NCBI GenBank assembly: GCA_003184365.1
Contig: NKYR01000034.1
Location: forward strand, 271,968 to 335,967
DNA length: 64,000 nucleotides
From: Evernia prunastri
Lineage: Eukaryota > Ascomycota > Lecanoromycetes > Lecanorales > Parmeliaceae
Direction of reading: 5' to 3'
Positions 48,126 through 59,549 of the stretch are shown here, one piece after another; position 1 is the first letter of the stretch; each line of letters starts with the position of its first letter. The notes beneath the pieces are model-generated. The model was not told where the DNA came from. It was given only the letters and a program-made list of their open reading frames with translations, and did no database searches. The position numbers were made by a program, and so were the translations under genes.

Positions 48126-50018
48126 ATGGCTTTCAACTCTCTGTCTCTCGAGGTAAGCATGGCTCCTGTCGGTATACTCATCGTGGGTTACACCCTACCC
48201 AAAGTTTTCATACTGAGGAGTCCCCGTTATTCTAGCTCAATGAACATATTGCAACATTCCTACACACCGATCGAGAGGTTTGCAACTTCCGACTCATCTG
48301 TCATGCCACCAATGCCGCAGTGGACTCATTCCGTTGTGGTGTAAGCCACAATCTTATTGAGATCTTGCGGAAATAAAGAAACTGAAAAGTCATACAGGTG
48401 TGGCGCGATCGGTACACTCAGCATTACGATATGCCAACAGAGAAGGGAGGTCGGGAGATTTCGATGCTGTACAAACTTCGTTCAAAGCTACTTCGCAAAA
48501 GTGCAAAGTTCATGATTGGTCAGGAACCCAGAGAGATACGCTGTATCGAGATCCTGAGAGATCTAGTTATTGGTGAGTGAACTATTGTTAGCCGTAGCTC
48601 AAGTACTGTACTGAGACTTCCCAGAATCATATGCCAATCTACCCGTTGGCCAGAAAGCGAATCGCCTATCCAACAATCTCAGAGAGATCCAGAACTTCGT
48701 GCAGCGCTCCGACATGCTCAGAACGGTCTCGAAGAGGAATATCAATCCTCTCCTACAGACCTTGCAACTTGTCCTCACGCATATGCAGCTGAACATCACG
48801 TCAGTCAAGGCCAGCCCGGCACTCGGCTTCGCATACTCTCAATATGCAGTCTACGCTCACCCGGACGACTTCCCCCTATTCAACGCGAAAGGTACCTGGC
48901 AGATCTCCACCAACCTTCTAGTGCACATCGCAAACTTCTTCAAACATCACTTGACTCAGAAAGGCGAAGATACCTTGTATGACATCTTCAGCCAGCTCAA
49001 AGAGCATGAGAGGCCTAAGGCGTGGAATTCAAGGCTCGTCCAAGGTGGTGGTGTGAAGAAGCTTGGCAAAATTTGGAAAGGTACCTATGGTAAGTCTTCC
49101 TAGACTGGTAGCTCAAGTCTGCACCTGACATCTGGATGCTGTGTAATAGCCTACCTGCATGACCTTTACGATATGGATCTCATCCGCCAGTCCGACCCTG
49201 GCAAGGATTATTTCTTTACCGACAGCATCGATCACCATGATGGCTTTCAAACCCTGAAACTGGACTTTGAGCCCGAAGCAAATCGAACCCGTTGGCCCCA
49301 AATATTTGAATCCCACCTCAATGCCATGCCTACCAAAGGTCTCTGCAATAGACTTGACAAGGCCTCAAAAGCTAGGCCTCCTCGAGCCGTACAAGTCCCG
49401 CAATTCAGACATCACACAACGAGAGCATACAACTGGGGCAATCTCCGTGGTGAAGAGCCTCCCCAAGAGCCACTGTCACCACCAGACACCCCCGGTGTAA
49501 CTCGTGTTGACATAGAGCTACCGCTGCCGCCGACACAAAAGCCACGTTCTCCAACCTCGCCTACTTTCCCCAAACGTGGTATCCACTACCACCAGTTCAG
49601 CGGCACCGGAAATGACGCGGAGCCCTTCCATTGCAGCGGCATCCTGCACCCATTGCCTCCTCAAGAGGAGATCCCGGGCTGGTACCGCATCTCGATGATG
49701 AAGTACTTCGACCCGTTAGCTCAGCCAGACAGCATGCCACCACAGTCCGGCAGTACCTGGGCTCCTTTCCACTCGCCGCCATCCGAGGGAAACACCCCTC
49801 ATGTGCCATACAAGCCGGCCGGCGCGGATCACAACCTGAGCGACAAGTATCAGGTCGACGAAGATGCCCAGATCAATGCTGGATGCTGGGCGTACGAAGG
49901 TGTGGTCTTGCCCGGCGGCATGATCATGCTGGGGCGATGGTGGAGCCCGATGGATGATACAGGGTTGAAGAGATGCATGGGCCCGTTCATCTTTTGGAAC
50001 GTTGACAAGGATGATTGA
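48126..50018 (+). CDS. F-box-like domain protein, hypothetical
   Basis: Five exons: 48126..48152, 48236..48340, 48398..48572, 48625..49089 and 49150..50018, giving 546 residues. Residues 6-50 read SLELNEHIATFLHTDREVCN, then FRLICHATNAAVDSFRCG and VWRDRY, an F-box-like helical pattern in which Leu/His starts replace the usual LPxE. The middle (VGQKANRLSNNLREIQNFVQ) is helical. The C-terminal third is Pro-rich, then WYRISMMKYFDP and CWAYEGVVLPGGMIMLGRWW, a pattern I have seen in fungal F-box-like hypothetical proteins. F-box proteins usually recruit substrates to SCF ubiquitin ligases; here that is inference. The frame extends upstream of 48126 only to a TTG, so the ATG at 48126 was chosen. Confidence 0.72.
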
Positions 50019-50794
50019 GCGGACGACGAGAAAGCGATGAGAGCATATTCGAATTTACTTGGACTTGGACATGACGAAGACACGCATTACATTTCAATTA
50101 TTTCCACCATCACGGCCCTTATTACCGAAACAGATACATACGAACCAAACACACTCATTTTGGATCATCGATTGCCCACCACACACTCCTTTTTTTTTAG
50201 CAAATCATCTTTACCCAATTCTACAGTTCCATTTTATGATCTATCCAACACAGGAGGGACCGGAGGGAAATATCTGGACAAGAATCAACACAATCATTTG
50301 GCATCATATATTTACCATCACAGTCATTTCAGCACACACACCTTACGGATATGATTCACGGTTCACGAGCAATCAATCAGGAGGAAGAGCACCAAGCTCA
50401 TCATCCTACATCAGATCTTCGCAGCCTGTTAGTGATAGGCTTGCGCTGACTCCGTCTGGCTCTCCAGCTAGCACGGCAACACCGTTGCATCTAGCCGGAA
50501 GCTCATCGGCCACACAAACATGCGGTCTTTATGGATCGTTTCATGCATGCTTGGCCGAGCGGATGGAGGAGCGTTTCGAGAGATTAGACTCGCTCTTGTT
50601 CCTAGATACTTAGCATGGTCCATCACTCGTGCTAGCTTCCATGCAATCAAAAGTCATTCTTCAATTCCATGTACACCTAATGCTGCCCCCACCTTGACTA
50701 GATGCTGCAGTCCCACTTCGGTCAACGCCTCTAACAGTCGCCTAACGACGACGGCGCTCTCCTTGTTCTCGTACAGCCCATCCGCAGTCTCCAT
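50019..50794. other. intergenic region between convergent F-box-like gene and SEC13
   Basis: About 780 bp of shared 3' flank. Plus-strand frames of 105-184 codons at 50037-50613 have skewed His/Thr/Ile composition and no domain, and are judged non-coding. Confidence 0.5.
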
Positions 50795-51976
50795 CTACTC
50801 CTCTATCCACTTCACGCAATCCCATTCCCCCTTCAGATTCTCCTTCCATAAGCTGACCTTGTTATCGCCTCCACTGACAGCCAACACGTTTCCGCTCAGA
50901 CTCCAGCTCACCCTCCATAACACGGCGTCAAAGTTTAGAACCGTCGGTTTCCAATCGTTAGGATGTGCAGGGTCACTCGTCCATATCCTGACCGTCTTAT
51001 CTTGCGCCGCCGAGGCTATGTAGGATTTTTGGAGGATAGTAGGCGCCCAGGCCACGTCGCGGACCCAGTCGGTGTGGCCGGTGAGTTCTTTGATGGGTGA
51101 GTAGGTTTTGTCTTGTGTACTGCGCATTTCTTATCAGCATCACGATCCATTGAGAACGCAAAAGAAAGGGACTAGTATGAGAGAAGGACACACCTGTACT
51201 CCCAGATCTTGACTACCCCGTCACTGCCACCAGTCACGAACCTCCTCACCCCACCTCCTGCTCCCTTGCCTTCTACCCCAGGCTTGCTCGCCACCAGACT
51301 TCCTGGCTGCGTCGCTGGCGCCCAACTCACGGCATTGACGCCTTGTCCATGCGCGGCAAAGATTTGATGTGTCCAATTGCCCTCTTGGAATTCCAGAACG
51401 GATACCTGCCCGTCCGAAGAGGCGCAGGCGAGTAGACAGCCGGATTCATGGGGAGACCAGGAGACTATGTTTACAGAAGCGGTGTGGAGCGCGAAATTGG
51501 CGACGACTGTCCATTGCGAATTGGGTGATTCGCGCCAGATGAGAACTTTGCCATCGTACGAGGAGGATGCGAGGATGGAGCCGTATTTGGGGTGTGCCTG
51601 GTAATGTAGCGGGTCAAGACAAGGCAGACTTTGGGAAGGGGAAAGGGCGAACGGACCCATGAGACGCACCAGACTGCACCTTCGTGTCTAGATTCGCAAT
51701 GTCAATGCACAAAGCACGTGCTCAACAGGGGAATGGTTTCATACCCTCGCAGCGTTTCGGTCAACCTATGATTCTCTCCCTCGACTTCAAAGATCTTAAT
51801 CGTCTTGTCCGAGGAACAGGTAGCTAGCCGTCGTCCATAATAGTCCAATACGGCGTCATGCTGTCATATCGCTCATCAGCCTCCGACTGCGGAGCTCTGG
51901 AGAGCTTCGAGTACTGAGATGTACGTACAATCATGTCATCGTGACCGGAATTGGTGATAACTTGCGCCTGGGACAT
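50795..51976 (-). CDS. SEC13: SEC13, COPII coat and nuclear pore WD40 protein
   Basis: Five exons: 51929..51976, 51745..51860, 51657..51687, 51194..51597 and 50795..51119, giving 307 residues, the normal size. It starts [20 protein letters not shown] and continues [51 protein letters not shown], then repeats ending in [39 protein letters not shown] and [14 protein letters not shown], giving six WD repeats. Sec13 forms the outer COPII cage with Sec31 and also belongs to the Nup84 and SEA complexes. The 31-nt third exon is bounded by a weak GTCCGT donor, but the join VSW/AHPKYG matches the family closely. It shares a 335-bp promoter with PEX20. Confidence 0.95.
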
Positions 51977-52311
51977 GATTAGGTATGACACTTTCCGTGA
52001 TTGGGTACAAACTCACCATTTTCAGTGCTTTGGCCTCAAAGGGTAGGGGAATGAGGCCAGCAATGCTCGAAAAGGTTTCCTCAATACTTTATGCGACTTT
52101 CACCAATCACCAATCCCCAAAAGGCAAAGAGGCGCGAGAGGCGGTTCTTGGCGCATAGCGGTACGGTGGCCGACAATTCCTATCCGGGAGCGTTGGGAGC
52201 CTCGGCTCGTTTGTTCATATAAACATTCGCCTTCCCTTGTCCCGCTTCCTGTCCTTATGTCATAAGTTCCTCCCTTCCTTTCATCTAAAACCTCGTGGAA
52301 GAAAGAACATA
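51977..52311. promoter_or_regulatory. divergent promoter between SEC13 and PEX20
   Basis: 335 bp separate the two ATGs. CACCAATCAC-like tracts around 52088-52112 resemble CCAAT boxes (CACCAATCACCAATCC). Factor binding is inference. Confidence 0.4.
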
Positions 52312-53476
52312 ATGACGGACGCTCTGTGTGGGCCTTCAAATGCCCTCCACACCTTCCAAAAACAGACCTCCGTAGATCGGACCTTGCAGCAAGACCGAAT
52401 AGCAGCACGTTCAGCACCGGCCGAGGTATGTCACGGCCCTGTCAACTGTTCGAGTAGAACCTAAAGGGCTGCGTCTAGAGTTTTCGATCTGCGCCTCATC
52501 CCAATGCCGGCATACTCGATGCAGAGTTCGAAGCATTCCAGGCAGGACACCCAATGCACGCCGGATATCCAGAGCCCGATCAATTCTACCATGGCCCCCC
52601 AGCAAGCTCCTTCAAACCGAATAATAGCCAGCCGCAGTTTCCGGAATGGGCTTCGGATTTCCATAACATGCACTTGAATGAGGCCCAGGCATCGCCAATT
52701 CCGCAATCCCAATTTCGTCAACATGCACCTCCGCAACATACTGGGGGATGGCACCAGGACTTCTTACGTCAACAGAATCAGCCTTCTCCCTATCAACCTA
52801 AACAACGTCAAATACTTGCTGGTCAGAATTACAGCGAATGGTCACACGGATACACTGGTGGCCTTATGTCACAACATCATCATACCTTGTCTCCCGAGGC
52901 GCAACAGAAGCAAACCGAAAGGCAAGCTGAGGATATCTATGATGAAGCAGCATTCGAGAGGGCCTTTGATGCTGCTAGTGAACATATGCAGCAATCAGAA
53001 GAGAGCGCTCACCGAAAGGATGACCAACTAGACACAGGACTACACGATACTAAAGCTCAAGAGAGTCAGGGATGGCTCGACCATAGCCGAATCGGTGCTG
53101 ATAGAATCCTCGACGAAGCTCAAAAGAGCGATGAAGAGAGCAATGAAGCGGACGATGCGGAAGAGCTTGCAAGAACAGCCGGTCAGCTCCTTGAAAACGT
53201 GAAGGACGACCAGAGTCAGAAGTTCCAGGAGAGCAATTTCCTTTCCCTCATGCGGCAGTTGAGAGATAAAGGGGTTCGAGTCGAGGGCGATAAGCTTGTG
53301 GATGTCAGTACTCCCTCTGTTACTCCCTAGACGGTGGGGTCCCACGTACGTAGTGTCATGTCACTTTAGGCGGTGCAAATGTGGGTGGTAAAGTTTCTGA
53401 CAGGTCACAGATGTCGCAGCCTCTGCATCCCGGTGGTAGCGGCTACCCTATCTACCATGCTCGCCCGCCTGCCTGA
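52312..53476 (+). CDS. PEX20: peroxin Pex20, PTS2 co-receptor
   Basis: Exon 1 is 52312..52425 and exon 2 begins 52479. The N-terminus MTDALCGPSNALHTFQKQTS is the Pex20 signature, with the conserved Cys6 used for ubiquitin-dependent receptor recycling. The splice at TCTAG restores SFRSAPHPNAGILDAEFEAF. WxxxF/Y motifs that bind Pex14 are present (WASDF, WHQDF, WSHGY). Near the end, FLSLMRQLRDKGVRVEGDKL matches the C-terminal region that binds the PTS2 receptor Pex7. If exon 2 runs on, it stops at 53330 (321 residues). An alternative uses a GTCAGT donor after 53303, an 18-nt exon (53370..53387) and a last exon (53411..53476) encoding MSQPLHPGGSGYPIYHARPP, which resembles the HPGG end of other Pex20 proteins; I prefer it. 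Pex20 imports PTS2 enzymes into peroxisomes in fungi. Confidence 0.86.
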
Positions 53477-55193
53477 AGACGAAGAATTCCATGTAAGCGC
53501 GTGTTGTCGTCATAAGGAACAAAGACATAGCGCATCAGATAACTTGGGTCGACGTATGGTATCCAGCAACCCATCGTTTTTCTGAGCGAGGCGATTAATA
53601 TGTTATATCGTCATCGAGCTTGCGACGAGGGAGACCTATTGAAGGCAAATAACACCCAACCCAAGGAATTAGTCCCTGCTCGCTGGATTGCGTCTTGGTT
53701 AGTTTCGCGAACGTTCGATGTTCGAGGGTCGCAAAACCGAGTACGATGCAACGAGCCATTGTCAAGAGACTTGACGAGGACCAAAAAACAAGTCATGGCC
53801 AAGACTTTCAAGTACAATTAATGCTGTTTGCAAAAAAGAGCAAGAAGATGTGTTCATCGCCTGTTAAGAACAAGATGTAAATGGTCTTGGCCACACGTCT
53901 GGAGAATCTGCTGACCAGCAAGCATTGACAGTCCTGGGGTAAATCGACAACGTTTTAAGGTAATAGCAGCAGCGACAGTAGCAAAGGCTACATCATGAGG
54001 CGGTGCAGAACAACGGCGGGCAACCGTGTGGGCAATGGTGACCTGCTTATACTGGCGGTTTCAAAATCCCAGGTCGAGGTCTCAGATCAAGTTTACAATC
54101 AAAGTGTAAAAATGAGCTCGAATGCTAGCTTCCATGCTTCCCTACCTATCTGCTGCATATTATCATGTGTCGCAACCCAAGAGTTACACGCCCACAGTCG
54201 TAGCAAGCCGAACCACGCTCCCTTCACTCCAAAAAGACAGTACACTCCTTACCATATCCCTTCGTGGCGTGAACCCATATCCGCTCGCCAAATGCACGAA
54301 CTGTAATTCCAGTAGTTCGCATTTCGAAACCTAAATACGACAACAAGGCTTACATGGGGACTGTCAGCCCCTCGGTGGTCTCGTGCAAAGCGAGTCCCAT
54401 CCTGGGGCCGAGTAGCAAAGGTTTCCATAGTGCGGGACGCACCAAGAAGTTTGTCCGGAGTGGGACAGTGTAGCGTGGCAGATCCGAGATGGTTAGGTGT
54501 GGGAGCTGGACGGAAGAAAGGATGGATTGAAGATTCAAGTATAGTGTAATATTTCTAAGTGACACGAAAGGTGAACGTGAGGAGTCTCGTGTTGCAGTTG
54601 TGTCTTTCCTGATAGGAAAGATGGACATGAAGTCTCGTTTCTGTCTGTGTGCAATGTGCGTGAGAAAGGGATGCGTATGCGAGGAATTAGAGGATGATTA
54701 GAAAGAGAAAAGGATAGGAGGAGGCCCTTGGCTACGGATCTATCGACGGTCACATACCGAGATGGAGAAACACAGCGATGGAATGACTGAAGCGCGGGAC
54801 GAAATGGGACAATGCGATTTAAGGAGGGAGAGCAGAGGCATGCGCTGATGGATGGTCAAGAAACAGATGGAGGTCTGCTTCGAAGATGCTACTCGGTTCG
54901 CAACGAATACAGGAGGAAGAGTAGTGGAAAGGGGCCGTACACTGGAAAACCGGAACCGTCCAGCACAAATCGCTTTTGGCCCACTTCCATGGAAGCCTGC
55001 AGCTCAAGATTCCGAAGTCCATAGGCGGCAGGCCATACATCGAAACGCAGCTGAATTTCCTTTTTATGCCAAAGACCCCAAGAAAATGCTAATAACATGC
55101 CTTTCGCTCATGCCCAGCGGTTTGAAGGGTATTTATCTCAATCGAACATGTACGCTTTCTCAATCTATAACCCGTAAGATGCTTATAATTGGA
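53477..55193. other. 1.7-kb intergenic region between convergent PEX20 and WHI2
   Basis: Frames here are at most 116 codons, overlap in both directions and show no domain. No repeat or RNA gene is recognised. Confidence 0.55.
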
Positions 55194-56908
55194 TCATCGT
55201 AGCCCAATGACGCTCTAGATAGCTTGTCAGTCGCTGTCTGGAACACTGGAGAATCAAGGAAAGTACTGACCATCTCCAGCGTCCACACTCTCCGTATCCA
55301 AACCTTTAGCTTCCCTTCTATACCCTCCACGTTGTCCAGCTCGACTCCTTCCCACCAACATCTTCTTGCCGGCTTCCTCCAGAAAAGCAGCAGCTTCTGG
55401 GCCATACCCACCGCATTACTGTTGGCTATCGTCTCGCTGCCCTTGATATCTGTTCGAAGTCGCGCAAGGGCGAGGCTGCAAATGACGGCTTTGTTGGGCT
55501 CACCGGCGCGGTGGCCCCAGCGGTCCTCGTTATTGAAACCACCAGCTGTCAACATCTCAATCAAATGCTGCTCTGTCGTCCCCGTCTCTTCACTCCTTCT
55601 CAACCCGGAAAATATTCCGTCCTGCTTCAGTAATGCTCTCCCGGCTGCCCGCTTGACCTCGATCATCTCTGTCTGATCGATATCCGCTTTTGGCGGTATG
55701 GCGTAAAAGTCTAGATCTTCTCGTAATACAATGATACCGGCTCGGTCTTGAAGCATGTCACGAGCGGAAGTGGAAGACGGTTCTGTTGAGCTTCCTTGGG
55801 TTTCCGATGGCGATCCGGTCGGAGATGGCGAGGACGAGGGAATTGTTTGGGCGACAGTGCGGAAAAATTCGAGCATATACTGGAGGGACTGAGGATCATA
55901 CTGGTGGACTGAGTCAGTGCCGAGGAATGATCTGCTATACGCCAACATGTCGGTAACGTACATCGACGGGGTATATATCGCCTTCATGGAAGGAATTCAT
56001 GTGTCCATCCGGCAGAAGTCCATTGGGAAATAAGGATAGGAGAACAAATTCGGGAAGAGTGAGAAGTTCGTCGCGTGACAACGTGAAGCGAGTTCCTCTG
56101 CAGGAATGTTGTTAGTTTTGGCGCGAGGGGGGTGGTTGATTGGATATACCTAAGGTCCAATGTGATATGCTCGTCTGCGCCGACGTCTGCATTCCAAATC
56201 AGAATCAGCATACACTGTAGCAGCCACGACAATTGGCTTTCTTGTGATCTTCGTACCTGCTAGAGTGTTCACAGGCGGTGGGCCCCCCTGCTGTACCTGA
56301 GTAATTATACTCGCAGCACCGCCTGCTGCGGCCATCACGTACGTAAAAGAGTCAAGCGGACTCGAGCCTTCTGTATACGGAGGTGGCGGTTCTGAGTCTT
56401 CCGCGCTCTTACTGGATTCCCCTTTATTGTCCGCTGGAAGCGCAGCCTTAGTCTCCGCCTCTACACTGGTTGGGCCAGCAACGGCAGCCTCTGCAGGCGG
56501 TACCGGGCTGAAAGCCGGCGGCGGATCGCTGAGGGGCTCAGTGATTGATGCCTTGAGACGATCGGGAGATGTTTGCGGTGGGAAATAGAGAGAGGAGAAG
56601 GGTGGAGGAGCAAAAGAGGGAAAGCTTGATGACGATGCCGGCGGAAGCGGTTCCTCAGGTGACTCGATATATGGAGGTTCGGCGTCGCAGGGGCCAATGG
56701 ACGCTCGAAAGGAGACCTTGTCAGATACGGACGAACCGTCGCTGGAATCTCGTGTCGCCGACAATTTGTTGGTTGTTCCCTGGTTACTTGACTGAATCGA
56801 ATGTTGCGATTGTACTCGCTGGAGCGGTTGACAGTTAGCTTGGTATAATGCGCTGTCGATTAGACCATAAGACTCTCCTGATACATTAGGAAAAGATGAT
56901 TTTTCGCT
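55194..56908 (-). CDS. WHI2: WHI2-like BTB-domain stress/growth regulator (start unresolved)
   Basis: Visible exons: 56257..about 56908, 56150..56186, 55962..56097, 55272..55901 and 55194..55214. The N-terminal 210 residues are Ser/Pro-rich (SEPPPPYTEGSSPLDSF). The BTB/POZ core runs through the small exons: DVGADEHITLDLR/GTRFTL, SRDELLTLPEFVLLSLFPNG, LLPDGHMNSFHEGDIYPVD, then YDPQSLQYMLEFFRTVAQT. After a Ser/Thr linker comes DRAGIIVLREDLDFYAIPP. The last 21-nt exon gives SVIGLR after VWTLEM, a better family match than the read-through to 55160. In yeast Whi2 acts with phosphatase Psr1 in the general stress response and low-amino-acid signalling to TORC1. No ATG lies in frame at the 5' end (only a TTG at 56911), so a short upstream exon is missing from this model. 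Confidence 0.82.
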
Positions 56909-57160
56909 CAATATCTAAGGTACTTGATTGCAATTGCTCGTATGTGAAGCTGGGAGCCTTTCAGGGCCAATCTTGGCGAGCTTGGGAAGTACGCGCTTAA
57001 AACGACGCTAGATCTCTTTAAAGTAAAGGCAGTTACTGCGCGTAAGGTCAGTTAATTAAGATGGCGTAGGTAATTTAGCAAGGTGAATGCTCAAGGCTGA
57101 AGCAGATTCTCATTCTTTCATGCTTCTACTCTTCCACCCTTTCATCATACAAGAGTGATC
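56909..57160. promoter_or_regulatory. divergent promoter region between WHI2 and OPI3
   Basis: About 250 bp, which must also contain the unplaced WHI2 first exon. TATGTGAAGC at 56940-56949 resembles the yeast inositol/choline element CATGTGAAAT in 7 of 10 positions, a weak match noted because OPI3 is controlled by such elements in yeast. Confidence 0.3.
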
Positions 57161-57896
57161 ATGTCTCAAATGACAGGAGGTCTGATAGACTTCTCCAAAG
57201 ATTCCCTCTACTGTACGTTCACGGTCTCCTCCTTCAGCATCTAAGATGCTAACTCACCGCGACGTAGTTTCTGCCCTGGCCATAGCGTTCAACCCCACCT
57301 TTTGGAAGTGGGTTGGCCGGATTGGAATCTTCTTCTTTTGATAATTCGCATATAATGGAACAGAGCTGATGGATACTCTTAGCATCGTTGCCCGCCAAGA
57401 GTACCACAATAAGACCCTTACCCGCCTCTTCAACGGCAATTCTCTCCGAGCCTGCTACGCTCTTGCCCTCACCATCTTCGGCCTTGGTCTTTTCCGCGAT
57501 GCCCTTTACGAACGTGCCCTCCGCCATCAACCGTTCATTCCCGCATTTCATCACCCCTACATCGCCTACGTCCTCTTGGCCATTGGGAACACCCTAGTCC
57601 TGACTTCCTACTACGCCTTAGGCATTACCGGCACCTTCTTAGGCGACTACTTTGGGATTCTTATGGACGAGCCTGTGACGGGGTTTCCGTTCAATGTCAC
57701 CAGCGCACCAATGTATTGGGGAAGCACGATGAGTTTCTTGGGGACGAGTCTCTTGTATGGGAGACCAGCCGGAGCACTTCTAACCAGCCAAGTCTTCCTT
57801 GTCTATCTGGGGGCCCTCCAGTTCGAGGACCCTTTCACGAGCCAGATTTACGCAAAAAGGGACAAAATGGAGAACGAAGGGAAGAAGGCAAAATGA
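57161..57896 (+). CDS. OPI3: phosphatidyl-N-methylethanolamine N-methyltransferase (OPI3/PEMT)
   Basis: Three exons: 57161..57212, 57268..57307 and 57383..57896, giving 201 residues. The enzyme uses S-adenosylmethionine to convert mono- and dimethyl-phosphatidylethanolamine to phosphatidylcholine in the ER. Joins restore ALAIAFNPTFWNIVARQEYH. Family motifs follow: NKTLTRLFNGNSLRACYALA, LGLFRDALYERALRHQP, a hydrophobic helix ending LVLTSYYALGITGTFLGDYF, GILMDEPVTGFPFNVTSAPM and YWGSTMSFLGTSLLYGRPAG. The C-terminus is Lys-rich (ENEGKKAK), an ER-retrieval-like KKxK ending. The 40-nt middle exon and the GTGGGT donor were chosen because they restore frame and family sequence. Confidence 0.92.
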
Positions 57897-58060
57897 GGAA
57901 GAGACTGACGCATCAGCAGCATGCGAAGACGATGCGTTAGAAGGTCGATCCAACATCGATGACCTTCTGAAATATGGCACGTTCCACAGCTTTCCATGCA
58001 CTGGGTTGAGGGTAGGGGGGTTATATCAACACGGTACAAAGGAGCATTTTTTGAAAGCGT

Positions 58061-59111
58061 TTATACTGTAGCTCCACCCTTCTGTTGTAGCTCCAGCTCG
58101 GCCCGCCTAATCAGCTCCTCATAGAGCGTCCAGGCTAGAGCGGAACTGAGAGCCTTCCTACCCATACGCAACCCCAAGCCGTCGAAAAGACTTCGAGCGC
58201 CATCTTCTTTGACCATTCGCCGTGTAGCTATGATCATGTTGCTATATTTTCCAGGCATTAGCTGCAGTCTCGTCTTCACTGCATCGAACGGATTCGTAAT
58301 CGCTGTAGCAAAGCCAGCTGCTAGAACACCGGACAGAAAATTGATCGATAGAGAAGTACTGCTTTTCATGCCGCCTTCAAAGTTAGATATTTCGGCAAGT
58401 GGAGTTACCTCCCGGATCTGACTCAGGCGCAGCTTCGACTGTTCGTAGGAGAGGACATATAAGCCAGCATATGGGGCGTCTCGTATCGCTGTCGCTCCAA
58501 AACCAGAGAAAAAGCCCCTGATGCCTTCACTCTTTAGTATGGCGTTCCCTGCACCCCAAATCGACTTGTACGAGTAGAGGCTGGATTCATAGCGGACCTT
58601 GATGACCGTGATTGGCATCATAACAAATCCAGCGGAAGCTCTTGCTATAGCACCAGTAGTCATGTTCGCCATGTTAGATAATCTAGGCAAGCTCGAGGAT
58701 GAGTGCTGCGCGTTGCCCACAGACGCTTGCACAATGCCTATGGACGTGAGGAGATTCGAGTCGGCAACATGTTGGCGCAGTGCATTGAGAGAGGAGAAGT
58801 AAAGCGCGGAACCGATGCCTGTACGTATGACAGATGGCAGTGTACCGCGCCAGAGCTGTTTCAGGGAATTGGGACCTGCGAGAATCTGGCGGATGGTAGT
58901 GGTGAGGGACGATGAGCGGGACTGTTGGACACGGGTTTTGAGGAGATCGGCAGGTTGGAGAAGGGTGGCGGACAAACAGCCTGTTGAAAGACCGGCGAAG
59001 AAGTGAAACGCTAGAGACAGATATTAGCTCATGCGGACTCTGGGGAGCATCAAGGTGATGATGGTAAATGAATGTACTTGATGAAGACCGTTGAATTCCA
59101 TCTTTTGACAT
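58061..59111 (-). CDS. HEM25: mitochondrial carrier, HEM25/SLC25A38-like glycine transporter
   Basis: Two exons, 59078..59111 and 58061..59010, give 327 residues. Three mitochondrial-carrier repeats are visible. Repeat 1 has [20 protein letters not shown] with PADLLKTR. Repeat 2 has [20 protein letters not shown] and [20 protein letters not shown]. Repeat 3 has [20 protein letters not shown] with AVKTRLQL and [32 protein letters not shown] and the [11 protein letters not shown] form are typical of Hem25, which imports glycine into mitochondria to start heme synthesis. The order PxD/PxT/PxD in the signature repeats fits that subfamily. The 67-nt intron (GTACAT to CTCTAG) removes a start-proximal interruption. 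It is divergent from the TRAPPC11 gene. Confidence 0.9.
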
Positions 59112-59549
59112 GTCCCTCGACGAGCAGAAAGGTCACCAGGTGAGCGGCGTGTGTTCCTGAAATGTCTGCATCTTCAAATCTCCTGTACAATCATCTATGT
59201 TACTATATCAGTTCTATGCGCTGACTGTGATCGATCACGCTTGAGTGAAGAACAATTAGCGGAAGCTGCCGAGACGGATCCCGAGTGACCGTCATGATCT
59301 GCAGGAGCTGCAGGAGACGTTGATAGAGAGAAAGCCTCGATTTTCTCCAGACACGAAGACAGTCGTTGTGCAATGTTTCGTGTAGAAAACATCGGGACTA
59401 TCGACCCATGCAATTTGAAGAGCATTCCCCTAAAAAATGGACAGCATGTTTTCTTTTAAGTGGACCGTCAATGTCACCATTGCATTCCACCAAATTGGCG
59501 CCAACTGATACCATCTCAGAGAGCATTGTAGTCGATCTAGACTCGCACA
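59112..59549. other. 438-bp gap between HEM25 and the shortened TRAPPC11 frame
   Basis: All three plus-strand frames contain stops and I see no foie-gras-like sequence, although a normal TRAPPC11 would need more than a kilobase of coding sequence upstream. It therefore acts as a promoter region or marks a deletion or rearrangement. Confidence 0.5.

Noticed and set aside
50037..50613. Plus-strand frames of 105-184 codons past the F-box-like gene
   Set aside because: They start within or beside its 3' flank, have skewed His/Thr/Ile composition and overlap each other in different frames.
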